A stretch of 64,000 bases of DNA from Burkholderia sp. 9120 (GTDB lineage Bacteria > Pseudomonadota > Gammaproteobacteria > Burkholderiales > Burkholderiaceae): assembly GCF_000745015.1 (NCBI RefSeq), contig NZ_JQNA01000002.1:2542001-2606000 (forward strand), in the 5' to 3' direction. Numbering within the stretch: the stretch's first letter is position 1; every line of letters begins with the position of its first letter. A program made the position numbers and the translations under genes. Shown here piece after piece: positions 17,147-25,704 of the stretch. Below the pieces are notes generated by a model, which ran no database searches, was not told where the DNA came from, and was given only the letters and a program-made list of their open reading frames with translations.

Positions 17147-19900
17147 TCAGCGTTGCCAGGACGCGGCGCCGGGCGCTGCGTCACCCCGATAGCGGGCGCG
17201 CACTTCGGCGAGTACCGTGGCCTCGATGGCGCCCTCGTCCACCAGCGCCTTCAGTGCAGCGATCACGATGGAGCGGCGGTCCACTTCGAAGAATTCGCGC
17301 AGCGCCTGGCGCGTATCGCTGCGGCCGAAACCATCGGTGCCGAGCGTCACGTAGCGGCGCGGCACGTAGGCGCGAATCAGTTCGGGCACCGCGCGCACGT
17401 AGTCCGTTGCGGCGATGATCGGACCTTGCGATGCGGCGAGCGCTTGCGTGACGTAGGGCGTGTCTGCATCGGTATCGGTGCCGTTGCCGAGACGCGCAAG
17501 CCGCTCCGCCGCCATCCCGTCGCGCTGCAACTCGGTGAAGCTCGTCACGCTCCACACGGCGGCGTCGATCTGCCAGTCGTCCTTCAACATCTGCTGCGCC
17601 GCGATCACTTCGCCGAGAATCGCGCCCGCGCCGAGTAACTGCACCCTGGCGTTCGCGGCACTGTCCTGCTGAGCGCCCAGCGCGTAGATGCCCTTCAGAA
17701 TCCCTTCCCTCAGCGTCGTCCAATCGCTATCCGGCACCGAAGGCTGCGGGTAGTTTTCGTTCATCACAGTGACGTAATAGAACACGTCGCGCTGTGCCTC
17801 GACCATCTCGCGCATGCCCTCGTCGACGATCGCGGCAAGCTCGTACGCGAACGCCGGATCGTACGCGCGGCAATTCGGAATCGTCGATGCCGCCAGATGA
17901 CTCGACCCGTCCTGATGCTGCAAACCTTCGCCGCCGAGCGTCGTCTTGCCCGAGGTCGCGCCGATCAGAAAACCTCTCGCGCGTTGATCGGCCGCCGCCC
18001 AGATCAGATCGCCGATGCGCTGGAAACCGAACATCGAGTAGTAGATGTAGAACGGCAGCATCGGCAGATCGTGCACGCTGTACGACGTCGCCGCCGCGAC
18101 CCACGACGACACCGCGCCCGCCTCCGAAATGCCTTCCTCGAGAATCTGGCCTTGCGTGTCCTCGCGGTAGTACAGCATCGAGCCGAGGTCTTCCGGCTCG
18201 TACAACTGCCCGAGCGGCGAATAGATGCCGACCTGCCGGAACATGTTCGCCATGCCGAAGGTGCGCGCCTCGTCGGCGACGATGGGCACGACGCGCTGGC
18301 CGACTTCCTTGTCCTTCAGCAGCGCGGTCAGCATGCGCACCAGCGCCATGGTCGTGGACATCTCGCGGCCGTTCGACTCCAGCGCGAATTGCCCCCAAGA
18401 GGACACCGGCGGGACGATCAGCCCCGTCGATGCGACTCTCCGCCTTCTGGGCAGATAGCCTCCAAGAGCCGCCCGGCGAGCATGCAGGTACTGCATTTCC
18501 GGGCTGTCCGCTGCGGGTTGGTAAAACTTCACCTGTTCGACGTCGTGGTCCGTCAGCGGCAGGCGGAAACGGTCGCGAAACGCCTTCAGGTCATCGAAAT
18601 CGAGTTTCTTCTGTTGATGCGTGGTCATGCGGCCCTGCCCCGCGGTGCCCATGCCGAAGCCCTTCATCGTCTTCGCGAGGATCACCGTCGGCTGGCCTTG
18701 ATGGGCCAACGCCTTCGCGTAGGCCGCGTGCAGTTTGCGCACGTCGTGACCGCCGCGTCGTAAACGGTCGATATCGTCGTCGCTCAATTGCGCGGCGAGC
18801 GCGGCCAACTCCGGGTTCTGGCCGAAGAAGCGCTCGCGGTTGTACGCGCCGTCGTTCGCCGAGAAGGTCTGGAACTGACCGTCGACGGTTTGCGCGAACG
18901 CGCGCAGCAAGGCGCCGGTGCGGTCGCGCGAGAACAATGCGTCCCAGTCCGAGCCCCACAGCACCTTGATCACGTTCCAGCCGGCGCCGATGAAATGCGC
19001 CTCCAGTTCGTCGACGATGCGGCCGTTGCTGCGCACCGGGCCGTCGAGACGCTGCAGGTTGCAGTTGATCACGAACACCAGATTGTCGAGCCCCTCACGC
19101 GCGGCGAGCGAGAGCGCGCCGGTCGATTCGGGCTCGTCCATCTCGCCATCACCGAAGAAGCCCCACACCTTGCGGCCTTCGGTTTGTGCGAGGCCGCGGT
19201 TGGCCAGGTAGCGCATGAAGCGCGCCTGGTAAATCGCGTTGATCGGGCCGATGCCCATCGAGCCGGTCGGGAACTGCCAGAAGTCCGGCATCAGCCACGG
19301 ATGCGGATACGAACACAAACCCGGGCCGCCGATCTCGCGCCGGTAATGCTGCAGGTTCTCCTCGGACAGGAAGCCTTCGAGGTAAGCCCGCGCATACACG
19401 CCCGGCGACGAATGCGGCTGGAAGTACACGAGGTCGCCAGTGCCCGCCTCTCCGCCCGGCGCCGCCGCGCGGAAAAAATGGTTGAAGCCGACTTCGAACA
19501 GATCCGCCGCCGACGCATAACTCGCGATATGACCGCCGAGTTCGCCGTAGGCCTTGTTCGCGCGCACCACCATGGCGAGTGCGTTCCAGCGCAAGGCGGC
19601 GGCGAGCCGTTCCTCGAGTTCGAGGTTGCCCGGATAGCGCGGCTGCTGCTCAACCGGGATCGTGTTCTGGTACGGCGTGACGTTGGTGCGTGCCGATTCG
19701 ACACCGAGCGACAGCGCGTGGCTCGCCAGCTTGTCGAACAGGAACTGCGCGCGGTCGCGACCGACGTGTTCGACCACCGCATCGAGCGCGTCGAGCCATT
19801 CGGCGGTTTCCTGCGGATCGTCGTCCGCCTGCTCCGCGCCGCCGACTTGCTGCACATTCAACGCCCGCACCTGCTCATTACCGTTGGACAAATCCGTCAT
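17147..19900 (-). CDS. Homodimeric 2-oxoacid dehydrogenase E1, AceE-like (MdeB-type)
   Basis: A ThDP-dependent E1 subunit (917 aa) of the AceE family, which decarboxylates pyruvate or a related 2-oxoacid. The ThDP/Mg motif is visible as VWGFFGDGEMDEPES ... VFVINCNLQRLDGPV. The region GMGTAGQGRMTTHQQKK and the C-terminal GTDGFGRSDTRQAL are typical. No aceF or lpdA lies beside it, whereas housekeeping aceE normally heads that operon. A divergent Lrp-type regulator lies across a 153-base gap. In Pseudomonas putida an E1 homologue (MdeB) with an Lrp regulator (MdeR) handles 2-oxobutyrate from methionine; that is the best contextual model here, though no mdeA is present. The start ATG has GGAG upstream. 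Confidence 0.85.
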   Translation of the reverse strand: MTDLSNGNEQVRALNVQQVGGAEQADDDPQETAEWLDALDAVVEHVGRDRAQFLFDKLASHALSLGVESARTNVTPYQNTIPVEQQPRYPGNLELEERLAAALRWNALAMVVRANKAYGELGGHIASYASAADLFEVGFNHFFRAAAPGGEAGTGDLVYFQPHSSPGVYARAYLEGFLSEENLQHYRREIGGPGLCSYPHPWLMPDFWQFPTGSMGIGPINAIYQARFMRYLANRGLAQTEGRKVWGFFGDGEMDEPESTGALSLAAREGLDNLVFVINCNLQRLDGPVRSNGRIVDELEAHFIGAGWNVIKVLWGSDWDALFSRDRTGALLRAFAQTVDGQFQTFSANDGAYNRERFFGQNPELAALAAQLSDDDIDRLRRGGHDVRKLHAAYAKALAHQGQPTVILAKTMKGFGMGTAGQGRMTTHQQKKLDFDDLKAFRDRFRLPLTDHDVEQVKFYQPAADSPEMQYLHARRAALGGYLPRRRRVASTGLIVPPVSSWGQFALESNGREMSTTMALVRMLTALLKDKEVGQRVVPIVADEARTFGMANMFRQVGIYSPLGQLYEPEDLGSMLYYREDTQGQILEEGISEAGAVSSWVAAATSYSVHDLPMLPFYIYYSMFGFQRIGDLIWAAADQRARGFLIGATSGKTTLGGEGLQHQDGSSHLAASTIPNCRAYDPAFAYELAAIVDEGMREMVEAQRDVFYYVTVMNENYPQPSVPDSDWTTLREGILKGIYALGAQQDSAANARVQLLGAGAILGEVIAAQQMLKDDWQIDAAVWSVTSFTELQRDGMAAERLARLGNGTDTDADTPYVTQALAASQGPIIAATDYVRAVPELIRAYVPRRYVTLGTDGFGRSDTRQALREFFEVDRRSIVIAALKALVDEGAIEATVLAEVRARYRGDAAPGAASWQR

Positions 19901-20053
19901 GGCACCACTCCCGCAATCGACGCGTTCGGCTCAAGATCGAGTGAGTCAATGGTAACCATGAGGTCGCAAAATGAGCGTCTGAATTGCTTGTGATCGTCCG
20001 CTGCGATAGGCTATTTATTCCGAAATTCGCCGCCCACACGGAATATTTCATCT

Positions 20054-20581
20054 ATGACGACGCCACCCCGCCGGCTAGACCGTATCGACATCGGCATCCT
20101 GAGCCAGTTGCAGCAGAACGCGCGCATCACCAATGCGGATCTGGCGCGCTCGGTGAATCTGTCGCCGACGCCGTGCTTCAACCGCGTACGCGCGCTCGAA
20201 AAGCTGGGCCTGTTCAAGCAGCAGGTCACGCTGCTCAATCCGGAACGGCTCGGGCTGCGCATCAACGTGTTTATTCAGGTGAGTCTGGAAAAGCAGGTGG
20301 AAGACGCGCTGCAGCGTTTCGAGCAGGCGATTTCGGAGCGGCCCGAGGTGATGGAGTGTTATCTGATGACGGGCGACGCCGATTATCTGTTGCGCGTCGT
20401 GATGCCGGATATGCAGACGCTCGAGCGCTTCATCGTCGATCATTTGACGAAGATTCCGGGTATTTCCAATATCCGTTCGAGTTTTGCGCTCAAGCAGGTG
20501 CGCTATAAGACGGCGTTGCCGTTGCCGTCGTCGGGATTGACGCTGGTCGATCCCGACGACGTGGCGACGGATTGGCGCTAG
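20054..20581 (+). CDS. Lrp/AsnC family transcriptional regulator
   Basis: A 175-aa Lrp-type regulator. The N-terminal winged helix ([40 protein letters not shown]) is followed by a RAM effector domain (about 70-155, including [20 protein letters not shown]). Divergent transcription from the AceE-like gene suggests it controls that gene in response to an amino acid or 2-oxoacid (inference; analogous to MdeR). The N-terminus is standard, with ATG at 20054. It converges with the SDR gene 23 bases downstream. Confidence 0.9.
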   Translation: MTTPPRRLDRIDIGILSQLQQNARITNADLARSVNLSPTPCFNRVRALEKLGLFKQQVTLLNPERLGLRINVFIQVSLEKQVEDALQRFEQAISERPEVMECYLMTGDADYLLRVVMPDMQTLERFIVDHLTKIPGISNIRSSFALKQVRYKTALPLPSSGLTLVDPDDVATDWR

Positions 20582-20604
20582 GGCGCCGCGCCGTACAGCC
20601 TTCT

Positions 20605-21417
20605 TCAAGCCGCCTTGGCGCTCGCGTAACGAGCGGCCGGCAGCTTGTGCGACAGATTCGGCTGCAAATGCTGGCGCGCGGTGTTGAAACGCTCCCAATC
20701 CGCGGCGTCCGGCAACGACGGAATCGTCACGAGTTCGCCCTGGTCCAGACCGGCGAGCGCCGCGTCCACCATGTCTTCGGCGGTCATGACGATCTGCGCG
20801 GGCAAATGCTCGACCGCGAGTCCGGCACGGTCCCAGAACGCCGTGCTGGTCGCGCCCGGCAACACCGCCTGCAACTGCACGCCCTTGTCGCCCACTTCGT
20901 GCTGCAGCGACTGCGTCAGATTCAGGACATAGGCCTTGGTACCGCTATACGTGCCGTTCAACATCTCCGGCGACAACGCCACGACCGACGACACATTGAT
21001 CAGAATCCCTTTGCCGCGCGCGACGAAACCCGGCACGGCCGCCGCCGTCAACCGCGTGAGCGCGGTCACGTTCAGCTCGATCATCTGCTCGAGCGAGTCG
21101 ACATCGGAATCGATCAGCGACGCCGTCGCGCCGACGCCCGCGTTGTTGACCAGCATCGTGATGTTCTGGTCCACGCGCAACCGGTCTTCGATGCGGCGCG
21201 TATCGGCCTTCACGGTCAGATCCGCGCCGATGGTCTCGACGCTGCGACCGGTGGCCTGCTTCAGACGGTCGGCCAAACCGTTCAACCGGGTGACATCCCG
21301 TGCGACGAGGATCAGGTCGTAGCCGCGCCGTGCGAGGCGATCCGCATACACCGCGCCGATGCCCGACGATGCGCCTGTAACCAATGCTGTTCCTTTGTTG
21401 CCTGCTTGCGTTGCCAT
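20605..21417 (-). CDS. Short-chain dehydrogenase/reductase
   Basis: A 270-aa classical SDR that oxidises or reduces an unknown alcohol/ketone with NAD(P). It has the Rossmann motif TALVTGASSGIGAVYADRLA (about 10-29), NNAG (about 91), the catalytic serine in NVSSV, and YSGTK (Tyr and Lys). The frame is open to 21567, but those 50 extra residues are basic low-complexity, so the ATG at 21417 is chosen. It is divergent from the GlxA-type regulator across 182 bases and is its likely target. The substrate cannot be told from sequence. Confidence 0.9.
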   Translation of the reverse strand: MATQAGNKGTALVTGASSGIGAVYADRLARRGYDLILVARDVTRLNGLADRLKQATGRSVETIGADLTVKADTRRIEDRLRVDQNITMLVNNAGVGATASLIDSDVDSLEQMIELNVTALTRLTAAAVPGFVARGKGILINVSSVVALSPEMLNGTYSGTKAYVLNLTQSLQHEVGDKGVQLQAVLPGATSTAFWDRAGLAVEHLPAQIVMTAEDMVDAALAGLDQGELVTIPSLPDAADWERFNTARQHLQPNLSHKLPAARYASAKAA

Positions 21418-21599
21418 TTGAAGCGCTCCTCGCGGGCGTGGCGCTTTGCGCCTGTGCCCTGTCAGATTCAGATGAAGGGAAAAACCGGAAACCGCCGCTG
21501 CCGTGCCGTTTTCATCGCGCACTGCAGGTTGACGAGGCAAGTCTAGACGCGTAGTCTTTCGTCTCAAATGTCGTAATTACCTCGTTTTAGGACATCGCA

Positions 21600-22535
21600 A
21601 TGAGACACGTCGGCGTGGTGGTTTTTCCGGGCTTCCAGATCCTCGATATGGTCGCGATCTCGGTGTTCGAACTGGCTAACCTGGTGGCTGGGCAGCCCGA
21701 ATATCAGGTCGAGGTGATTTCCGAACTCGGCGGCACGGTGCGCAGCTCGTCCGGCGTCGAGGTCGTCTCGCGACCATTCGGCGATCCCACCTACGACACG
21801 GTGGTCGTGACAGGCGCCATGGAGATCGCGCCGTCGTCGCCCGGCATGCTGGCGTTTCTGAACGACGCGCTCGCTGCGTCGCGCCGCACCACCAGCATCT
21901 GCACCGGCGCCTTCGTGCTGGCGGAAGCCGGGATTCTCGACGGCCGCCATGCCACCACGCACTGGGCCTATGCGGGCGAGCTGCAACGGCGCTTTCCCGG
22001 CGCGCGGGTCGACGACGACCGCATTTTTATCGTCGACGGCTCCGTGTGGACGTCCGCCGGCATGACGGCGTGCATCGATCTTTGTCTGGCGCTGGTTGAA
22101 AACGATCTTGGCACGGCGGTGTCGCGCGCGATCGCCAGGAAGCTCGTGGTGTATCACCGGCGCACCGGCGGCCAGTCGCAGTTTTCGGCCATGCTCGATC
22201 TCGAGCCGAAATCCGATCGCATCCAGAGCGCGCTGTCGTATGCCAAGAACCATCTGCGCGAGCCGTTGACGGTCGAACAACTCGCCGACGTCGCGCATCT
22301 GAGCCCGCGGCAATTCAGCCGCGCGTTTCGCGACGAAACCCGTCAATCGCCCGCCAAAGCGATTGAAGCGTTGCGTGTGGAGGCCGCGCGCGCCATGCTG
22401 GAGGCCGGCCGCCATTCAATGGAAGCCGTCGCCGTCGACACCGGTTTCGTCGACACCGAACGAATGCGGCGCGCCTTTCTGCGGGCGTATGGCCAACCAC
22501 CGCAGGCAATCAAGCGCGCGGCCCGCGCGCTGTAA
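21600..22535 (+). CDS. GlxA-family (DJ-1/PfpI plus AraC) transcriptional regulator
   Basis: A 311-aa regulator with an N-terminal class I glutamine-amidotransferase-like (DJ-1/PfpI) domain (about 1-170), containing SICTGAFVLAEAGILDGRHA with the nucleophile-position Cys. The C-terminal AraC double HTH (about 215-308) reads LTVEQLADVAHLSPRQFSRA and ends with RRAFLRAYGQPPQAIKR. Such proteins act as activators; the amidotransferase-like domain usually senses a ligand rather than catalysing. It is divergent from the SDR. TAGGA before the ATG serves as ribosome-binding site. Confidence 0.9.
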   Translation: MRHVGVVVFPGFQILDMVAISVFELANLVAGQPEYQVEVISELGGTVRSSSGVEVVSRPFGDPTYDTVVVTGAMEIAPSSPGMLAFLNDALAASRRTTSICTGAFVLAEAGILDGRHATTHWAYAGELQRRFPGARVDDDRIFIVDGSVWTSAGMTACIDLCLALVENDLGTAVSRAIARKLVVYHRRTGGQSQFSAMLDLEPKSDRIQSALSYAKNHLREPLTVEQLADVAHLSPRQFSRAFRDETRQSPAKAIEALRVEAARAMLEAGRHSMEAVAVDTGFVDTERMRRAFLRAYGQPPQAIKRAARAL

Positions 22536-22607
22536 CAGTCGAGGCGGACAATAGAGGCGAATGCGGCATCCCTCGAACTGTCCCTGCAACCCAGGAAAGG
22601 AAGCGTG

Positions 22608-23033
22608 ATGAACTACGACAACAGCAATCCCTTCGCGAGGATTCTGCGTGGCGAACTACCCTGCATCAAAGTCGCGGAAACCAGTACGGCGCTGGCCTTC
22701 ATGGATCTGATGCCGCAAGCGGACGGCCATTTGCTGGTGGTGCCGAAAGAGGCGGTCGTGGAGATTTTCGAGCTGTCGGATGCGTCGACGGTGGCCTGCA
22801 TGCGCATGACGCAGAAGCTGGCAATCGCCGTGCGCGCGGCCTTGCGGCCCGACGGCGTGTTTATCGGCCAGTTCAATGGCGAGGCGGCCGGTCAAACGGT
22901 GCCGCATGTGCACTTTCACGTGATTCCGCGCTGGGACGGCCAGCCGCTGCGCATGCACGCGCGCGAGGTCGCCGACGCGGATACGCTCGAAGCCCTCGCC
23001 CAACGGATTCGCGCTCATTGGCGTGCCGATTGA
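22608..23033 (+). CDS. HIT family protein
   Basis: A histidine-triad nucleotide-binding protein (141 aa) of the HinT/Fhit-like superfamily, likely a nucleoside phosphoramidase or dinucleotide hydrolase. The HIT motif is HVHFHVIPRW. The N-terminus NPFARILRGELPCIKVAETS and DGHLLVVPKEAV are standard. A GTG at 22605 is also in frame, but AGGAAAGGA at 22593-22601 is better spaced (six bases) for the ATG at 22608. Neighbours give no pathway hint. Confidence 0.9.
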   Translation: MNYDNSNPFARILRGELPCIKVAETSTALAFMDLMPQADGHLLVVPKEAVVEIFELSDASTVACMRMTQKLAIAVRAALRPDGVFIGQFNGEAAGQTVPHVHFHVIPRWDGQPLRMHAREVADADTLEALAQRIRAHWRAD

Positions 23034-23094
23034 GGCGGCCTGAAGCATCGCTCGAAGCTGAACGCCGCGTATTGCGCCGTAATAACTGTAAAAG

Positions 23095-23207
23095 CCGGTG
23101 AAACCAGCGGCGCGCGTTCACAAGTTAGACTTATCTCTGCCTTGTGTACCCGCAAGGCATTGAGTGTGGATCTCTTTTTCAGCCTGCCCGAAACGGCAGG
23201 CTTTTTT
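23095..23207 (+). ncRNA. Candidate small RNA or long 3' UTR after the HIT gene
   Basis: A small hairpin (GCCTTG / CAAGGC, 23139-23158) is followed by a pyrimidine run and a strong intrinsic terminator, 150 bases after the HIT stop. The distance and stacked hairpins fit either a processed 3' UTR or an independent small RNA. I could not settle on a promoter; the 5' boundary is a guess. Confidence 0.3.
23182..23207 (+). terminator. Intrinsic terminator downstream of HIT gene
   Basis: Stem GCCTGCC / GGCAGGC, loop CGAAAC, then six T residues. Confidence 0.85.
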
Positions 23208-23260
23208 ATTGGCGGCACGTATTTGCACGCGCCGTGCTGCCGGTCTCGGGCGCCCTGCAT

Positions 23261-23284
23261 AAAAAAACCCGCGCGCGGCGGGTT
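23261..23284 (-). terminator. Intrinsic terminator of the small exported protein gene
   Basis: On the minus strand AACCCGCCGCGCGCGGGTT is followed by a T run; it lies ten bases after the stop of the gene at 23294-23509. Confidence 0.8.
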
Positions 23285-23293
23285 CGTGATGCA

Positions 23294-23509
23294 TCAACGG
23301 TGATACGGCGCCGGGCCATGATGCGGCGGCGGCCGACGATGATGGGGGTAATGATGCGGCGGCGGCACGCGACGGCAGCGCTTCACCAGCCGACCATGCA
23401 CCCACACGCGTTTGCACACCACCCGGGAATGGGAATGCGCCTCGGCAGCCGCCGGCACGAAGGCCGCGGCGGTGGCCGCCAGCAGCATCAAAGACATCAG
23501 TTTGCGCAC
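23294..23509 (-). CDS. Small exported His/Pro/Arg-rich protein
   Basis: A 71-aa protein with a clear signal peptide (MRKLMSLMLLAATAAAFVPA, cut after AEA). The mature part has two cysteines (VVCKRVWVHGRLVKRC) and a C-terminal tail alternating Pro, His and Arg (PPPHHYPHHRRPPPHHGPAP). The histidine density suggests possible metal or acid responsiveness, but no family is recognised. It is followed at once by its own terminator, so it is probably expressed monocistronically. Confidence 0.7.
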   Translation of the reverse strand: MRKLMSLMLLAATAAAFVPAAAEAHSHSRVVCKRVWVHGRLVKRCRRVPPPHHYPHHRRPPPHHGPAPYHR

Positions 23510-23606
23510 AACACCTCCTGTTCAACGGGCCGTCATTCTAAAACGGCACCGTCGATTCGTGCTGTGCAGCACCCAGGAGGATCAGCGGCCAGTCAAAGCC
23601 CGCGCA

Positions 23607-23786
23607 TTAAAGCCGATGCCGCGTGCGGCGCAACGGATGCCGCCAGTCGATGCGCCGCGGTTTAACGTGCGCGGGTCGCATCTCGTGCAGATGGCGGTGT
23701 TCTTGCCACAATTCGTCGGAGAAAAGAAACGCGACGATAAGCAGCGGAATCACCAGAAAAACGCCCAGAATCAAGTGCTCGATCAC
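23607..23786 (-). CDS. Small membrane protein (59 aa)
   Basis: A GTG at 23786 with a well-placed GGAGG seven bases upstream starts a 59-residue protein. A membrane helix (VIEHLILGVFLVIPLLIVAF) is followed by a basic, His/Arg-rich cytoplasmic tail. The frame is open to 23909, but the residues before the GTG look non-coding. No homologue is recognised. The good ribosome-binding site is the main argument for reality. Confidence 0.5.
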   Translation of the reverse strand: MIEHLILGVFLVIPLLIVAFLFSDELWQEHRHLHEMRPAHVKPRRIDWRHPLRRTRHRL

Positions 23787-24063
23787 GGTGGCCTCCGATC
23801 GCAGGAGCAAGATTTCATTGTAGAGCACCGCATGTGCCCGAACGGTGTCGCGCCACGCATAAACACGCGGCAGGCCACCTGCGACAACGCGACGCCCCGC
23901 CCGCGCCAAACCCGCGCGCCGCCTCGGTTCGCCGCGTGGATAGGTCGCACCGCGCTGGCACGCTTTACGAACTCCCGGCTACGCGCCCTGACTAACTAGC
24001 GCGCGCTTGATGCGCCGTCACCGGCCTCGCGCGCCTAGACCAATAATTCTCAAGGGGAATCTC

Positions 24064-24606
24064 ATGACCACCGAACGCAGCAACGACCTCACCTTGCGCC
24101 CACTCGAGCGCACCGATCTGCGCTTTGTGCACGAAGTCAACAACAACGCGAAGATCATGCGTTACTGGTTCGAGGAGCCGTACGAAACCTTCTCCGAACT
24201 GACCCAACTGTACGACCAGCACGTGCACGATCTGCGCGAGCGCCGCTTCGTCGCGATCGACAACGAAGGGCAGACCGTCGGCGTCGTCGAGTTGATCGAA
24301 CTGGACTATATTCACCGGCGCGGCGAGTTCCAGATCATCATCGCGCCTCACGCTCAGGGCCGCGGCTACGCGACCGTCGCGACTCAACTCGCGATCGACT
24401 ATGCGTTTTCGGTGCTGAATCTGCGCAAGGTCTACCTGATTGTGGACAAGTCGAATACCGCGGCAATCCACGTCTACGAGAAGTGCGGCTTCCGCCACGA
24501 GGCCGAGTTGATCGAGGAGTTTTTCGGCAACGGCAGCTATCACAACGCGTTGCGCATGTGCCTGTTCCAGGCGCAGTTCTTCGCGTCGAAGCAGCGCGAA
24601 AAGTGA
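24064..24606 (+). CDS. speG: Spermidine N1-acetyltransferase
   Basis: A GNAT acetyltransferase (180 aa) closely resembling SpeG, which acetylates spermidine/spermine to relieve polyamine toxicity. The start is placed at ATG 24064 ([20 protein letters not shown]); an upstream ATG at 24007 would add 19 non-homologous residues. SpeG landmarks are [17 protein letters not shown], the acetyl-CoA loop [20 protein letters not shown], and [17 protein letters not shown]. There are no polyamine genes beside it. A long AT-richer intergenic region follows. Confidence 0.93.
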   Translation: MTTERSNDLTLRPLERTDLRFVHEVNNNAKIMRYWFEEPYETFSELTQLYDQHVHDLRERRFVAIDNEGQTVGVVELIELDYIHRRGEFQIIIAPHAQGRGYATVATQLAIDYAFSVLNLRKVYLIVDKSNTAAIHVYEKCGFRHEAELIEEFFGNGSYHNALRMCLFQAQFFASKQREK

Positions 24607-25051
24607 GCGCGCGAGGGTTGCCGGATGTCGCTGACGCGCACCGGCGACTCAGCCTGGCATTGTTTATCTTCTGCACGTACACCGTTATTTCGCGATTTTT
24701 CATTGATCGTCTGAATGACTTTGTGTGCAATGCACCAAGTGCGCGAATTAAATGTAGTAAATCGCTTAATTGGTGCTACTCGTTTACGCCGATACGCGCC
24801 GCAAAGCTTTACTGGTTAAAGCGGCGTGCCCTGCTTGCCTGTCAGTTATCCACCGCCATTCCAATCATTTAAGCGGCTGCTCAATGTTTAAGCAGCCATG
24901 GCGCATGGTGCGACAATTCGCCACTGTTGCGACCGCACACAAGATGTGCTTGTTGTTCTTCGCCATTCTCCTAAAGTGCAAGTTGCGGGTGGGACGTTAA
25001 AGTTAAATACATAGCTAACCAGAGTATTCCCGGCCCGCACCGGAGGAAAAT
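24607..25051. other. AT-richer intergenic region with inverted repeats
   Basis: 445 bases between speG and the next gene, visibly lower in GC than the surroundings. It contains a GCACCAA ... TTGGTGC inverted repeat around 24730-24776 and a perfect GGCTGCT / AGCAGCC hairpin at 24875-24897. No convincing reading frame or terminator was seen. It may hold the promoter of the 112-aa exported protein or an unrecognised regulatory RNA. Confidence 0.4.
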
Positions 25052-25390
25052 ATGAAAACGCGAATCGCCCTTGTTTTCGCCATTGCGGGATTGGCTGCCG
25101 CGACTGTTCAGGCGCAAGACGTCATGATCAAGCCGCAGCAAACCATTCAGTTCAAAGCCAATGCGTACGGCTGTCTGTCGAAAGATAAACTCGACGCCGC
25201 CGATGTGCATGCCCAGGCCGGCGAACAGCAGAAAATGCAGGAATTCTTCTCCGGATATCAATGCGTTTCGACGCCGGAAAATTCGAGCTTCCGCGTGGTG
25301 CGCGTAGTCGGCCACGACGTCGAGTTCGTGAATTCCGGCAATAGCGATACGGAAGGCCTCTGGGCAAACGATCGCTTTATCAAACAATAA
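25052..25390 (+). CDS. Hypothetical exported protein (112 aa)
   Basis: ATG preceded by CGGAGGAAAAT (strong ribosome-binding site). The signal peptide MKTRIALVFAIAGLAAATVQ is cut after AQA. The mature protein has two cysteines (YGCLSKDKL and GYQCVSTPE) about 37 residues apart, likely a disulphide, and a C-terminal strand-rich part (SSFRVVRVVGHDVEFVN). It resembles small uncharacterised periplasmic proteins of Burkholderiaceae. The role is unknown. It is isolated, flanked by an AT-rich leader and a terminator. Confidence 0.75.
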   Translation: MKTRIALVFAIAGLAAATVQAQDVMIKPQQTIQFKANAYGCLSKDKLDAADVHAQAGEQQKMQEFFSGYQCVSTPENSSFRVVRVVGHDVEFVNSGNSDTEGLWANDRFIKQ

Positions 25391-25506
25391 ACTGAAAATA
25401 AGCTGAACGCCGTCATTCCGGCATCACGCCGGAATGAGTTGTTGTGTCGGACAATTAGATTCTCTGACTGTTAAAAGCCGGAGGCGGTGGACCTGTGAGT
25501 AATAGA

Positions 25507-25541
25507 TCGGCCGGGCATTATGTGCCCGGCCGATTTTATTT
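25507..25541 (+). terminator. Intrinsic terminator after the 112-aa exported protein gene
   Basis: An 11-bp stem TCGGCCGGGCA / TGCCCGGCCGA with a 5-nt loop, followed by TTTTATTTT. Confidence 0.85.
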
Positions 25542-25599
25542 TGTGCGTGGCGTTTTTTACGGGTTAACGCTTTGACGCCGAACTGAAGCGGACGCGGAC

Positions 25600-25634
25600 A
25601 AAAAAGCCGATGCGGCCTATCGGCCCACATCGGC
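25600..25634 (-). terminator. Intrinsic terminator of the ara operon
   Basis: On the minus strand a GCCGATG...CATCGGC stem with an inner GG-CC extension ends in six T residues, 70 bases after the dehydratase stop. Confidence 0.75.
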
Positions 25635-25704
25635 AGTACGCCTTCTCGCAAAGCGCAGGTTCAATCAATCCATTCTTGAGTCAACGCGTCATTCAGCGCA
25701 GCGA

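Larger units (their letters stand above)
25391..25704. other. Convergent intergenic region with hairpins
   Basis: 314 bases. A 9-bp perfect hairpin CATTCCGGC / GCCGGAATG (25414-25436) has no U tract. It is followed by two true terminators, one for each strand (listed separately). Nothing coding is seen. Confidence 0.6.

Noticed and set aside
17147..19900. Housekeeping pyruvate dehydrogenase aceE
   Set aside because: No aceF or lpdA adjacent and a divergent Lrp regulator; treated as a paralogue.
25414..25436. Hairpin CATTCCGGC/GCCGGAATG as terminator
   Set aside because: No U tract follows; a proper terminator lies about 90 bases further.
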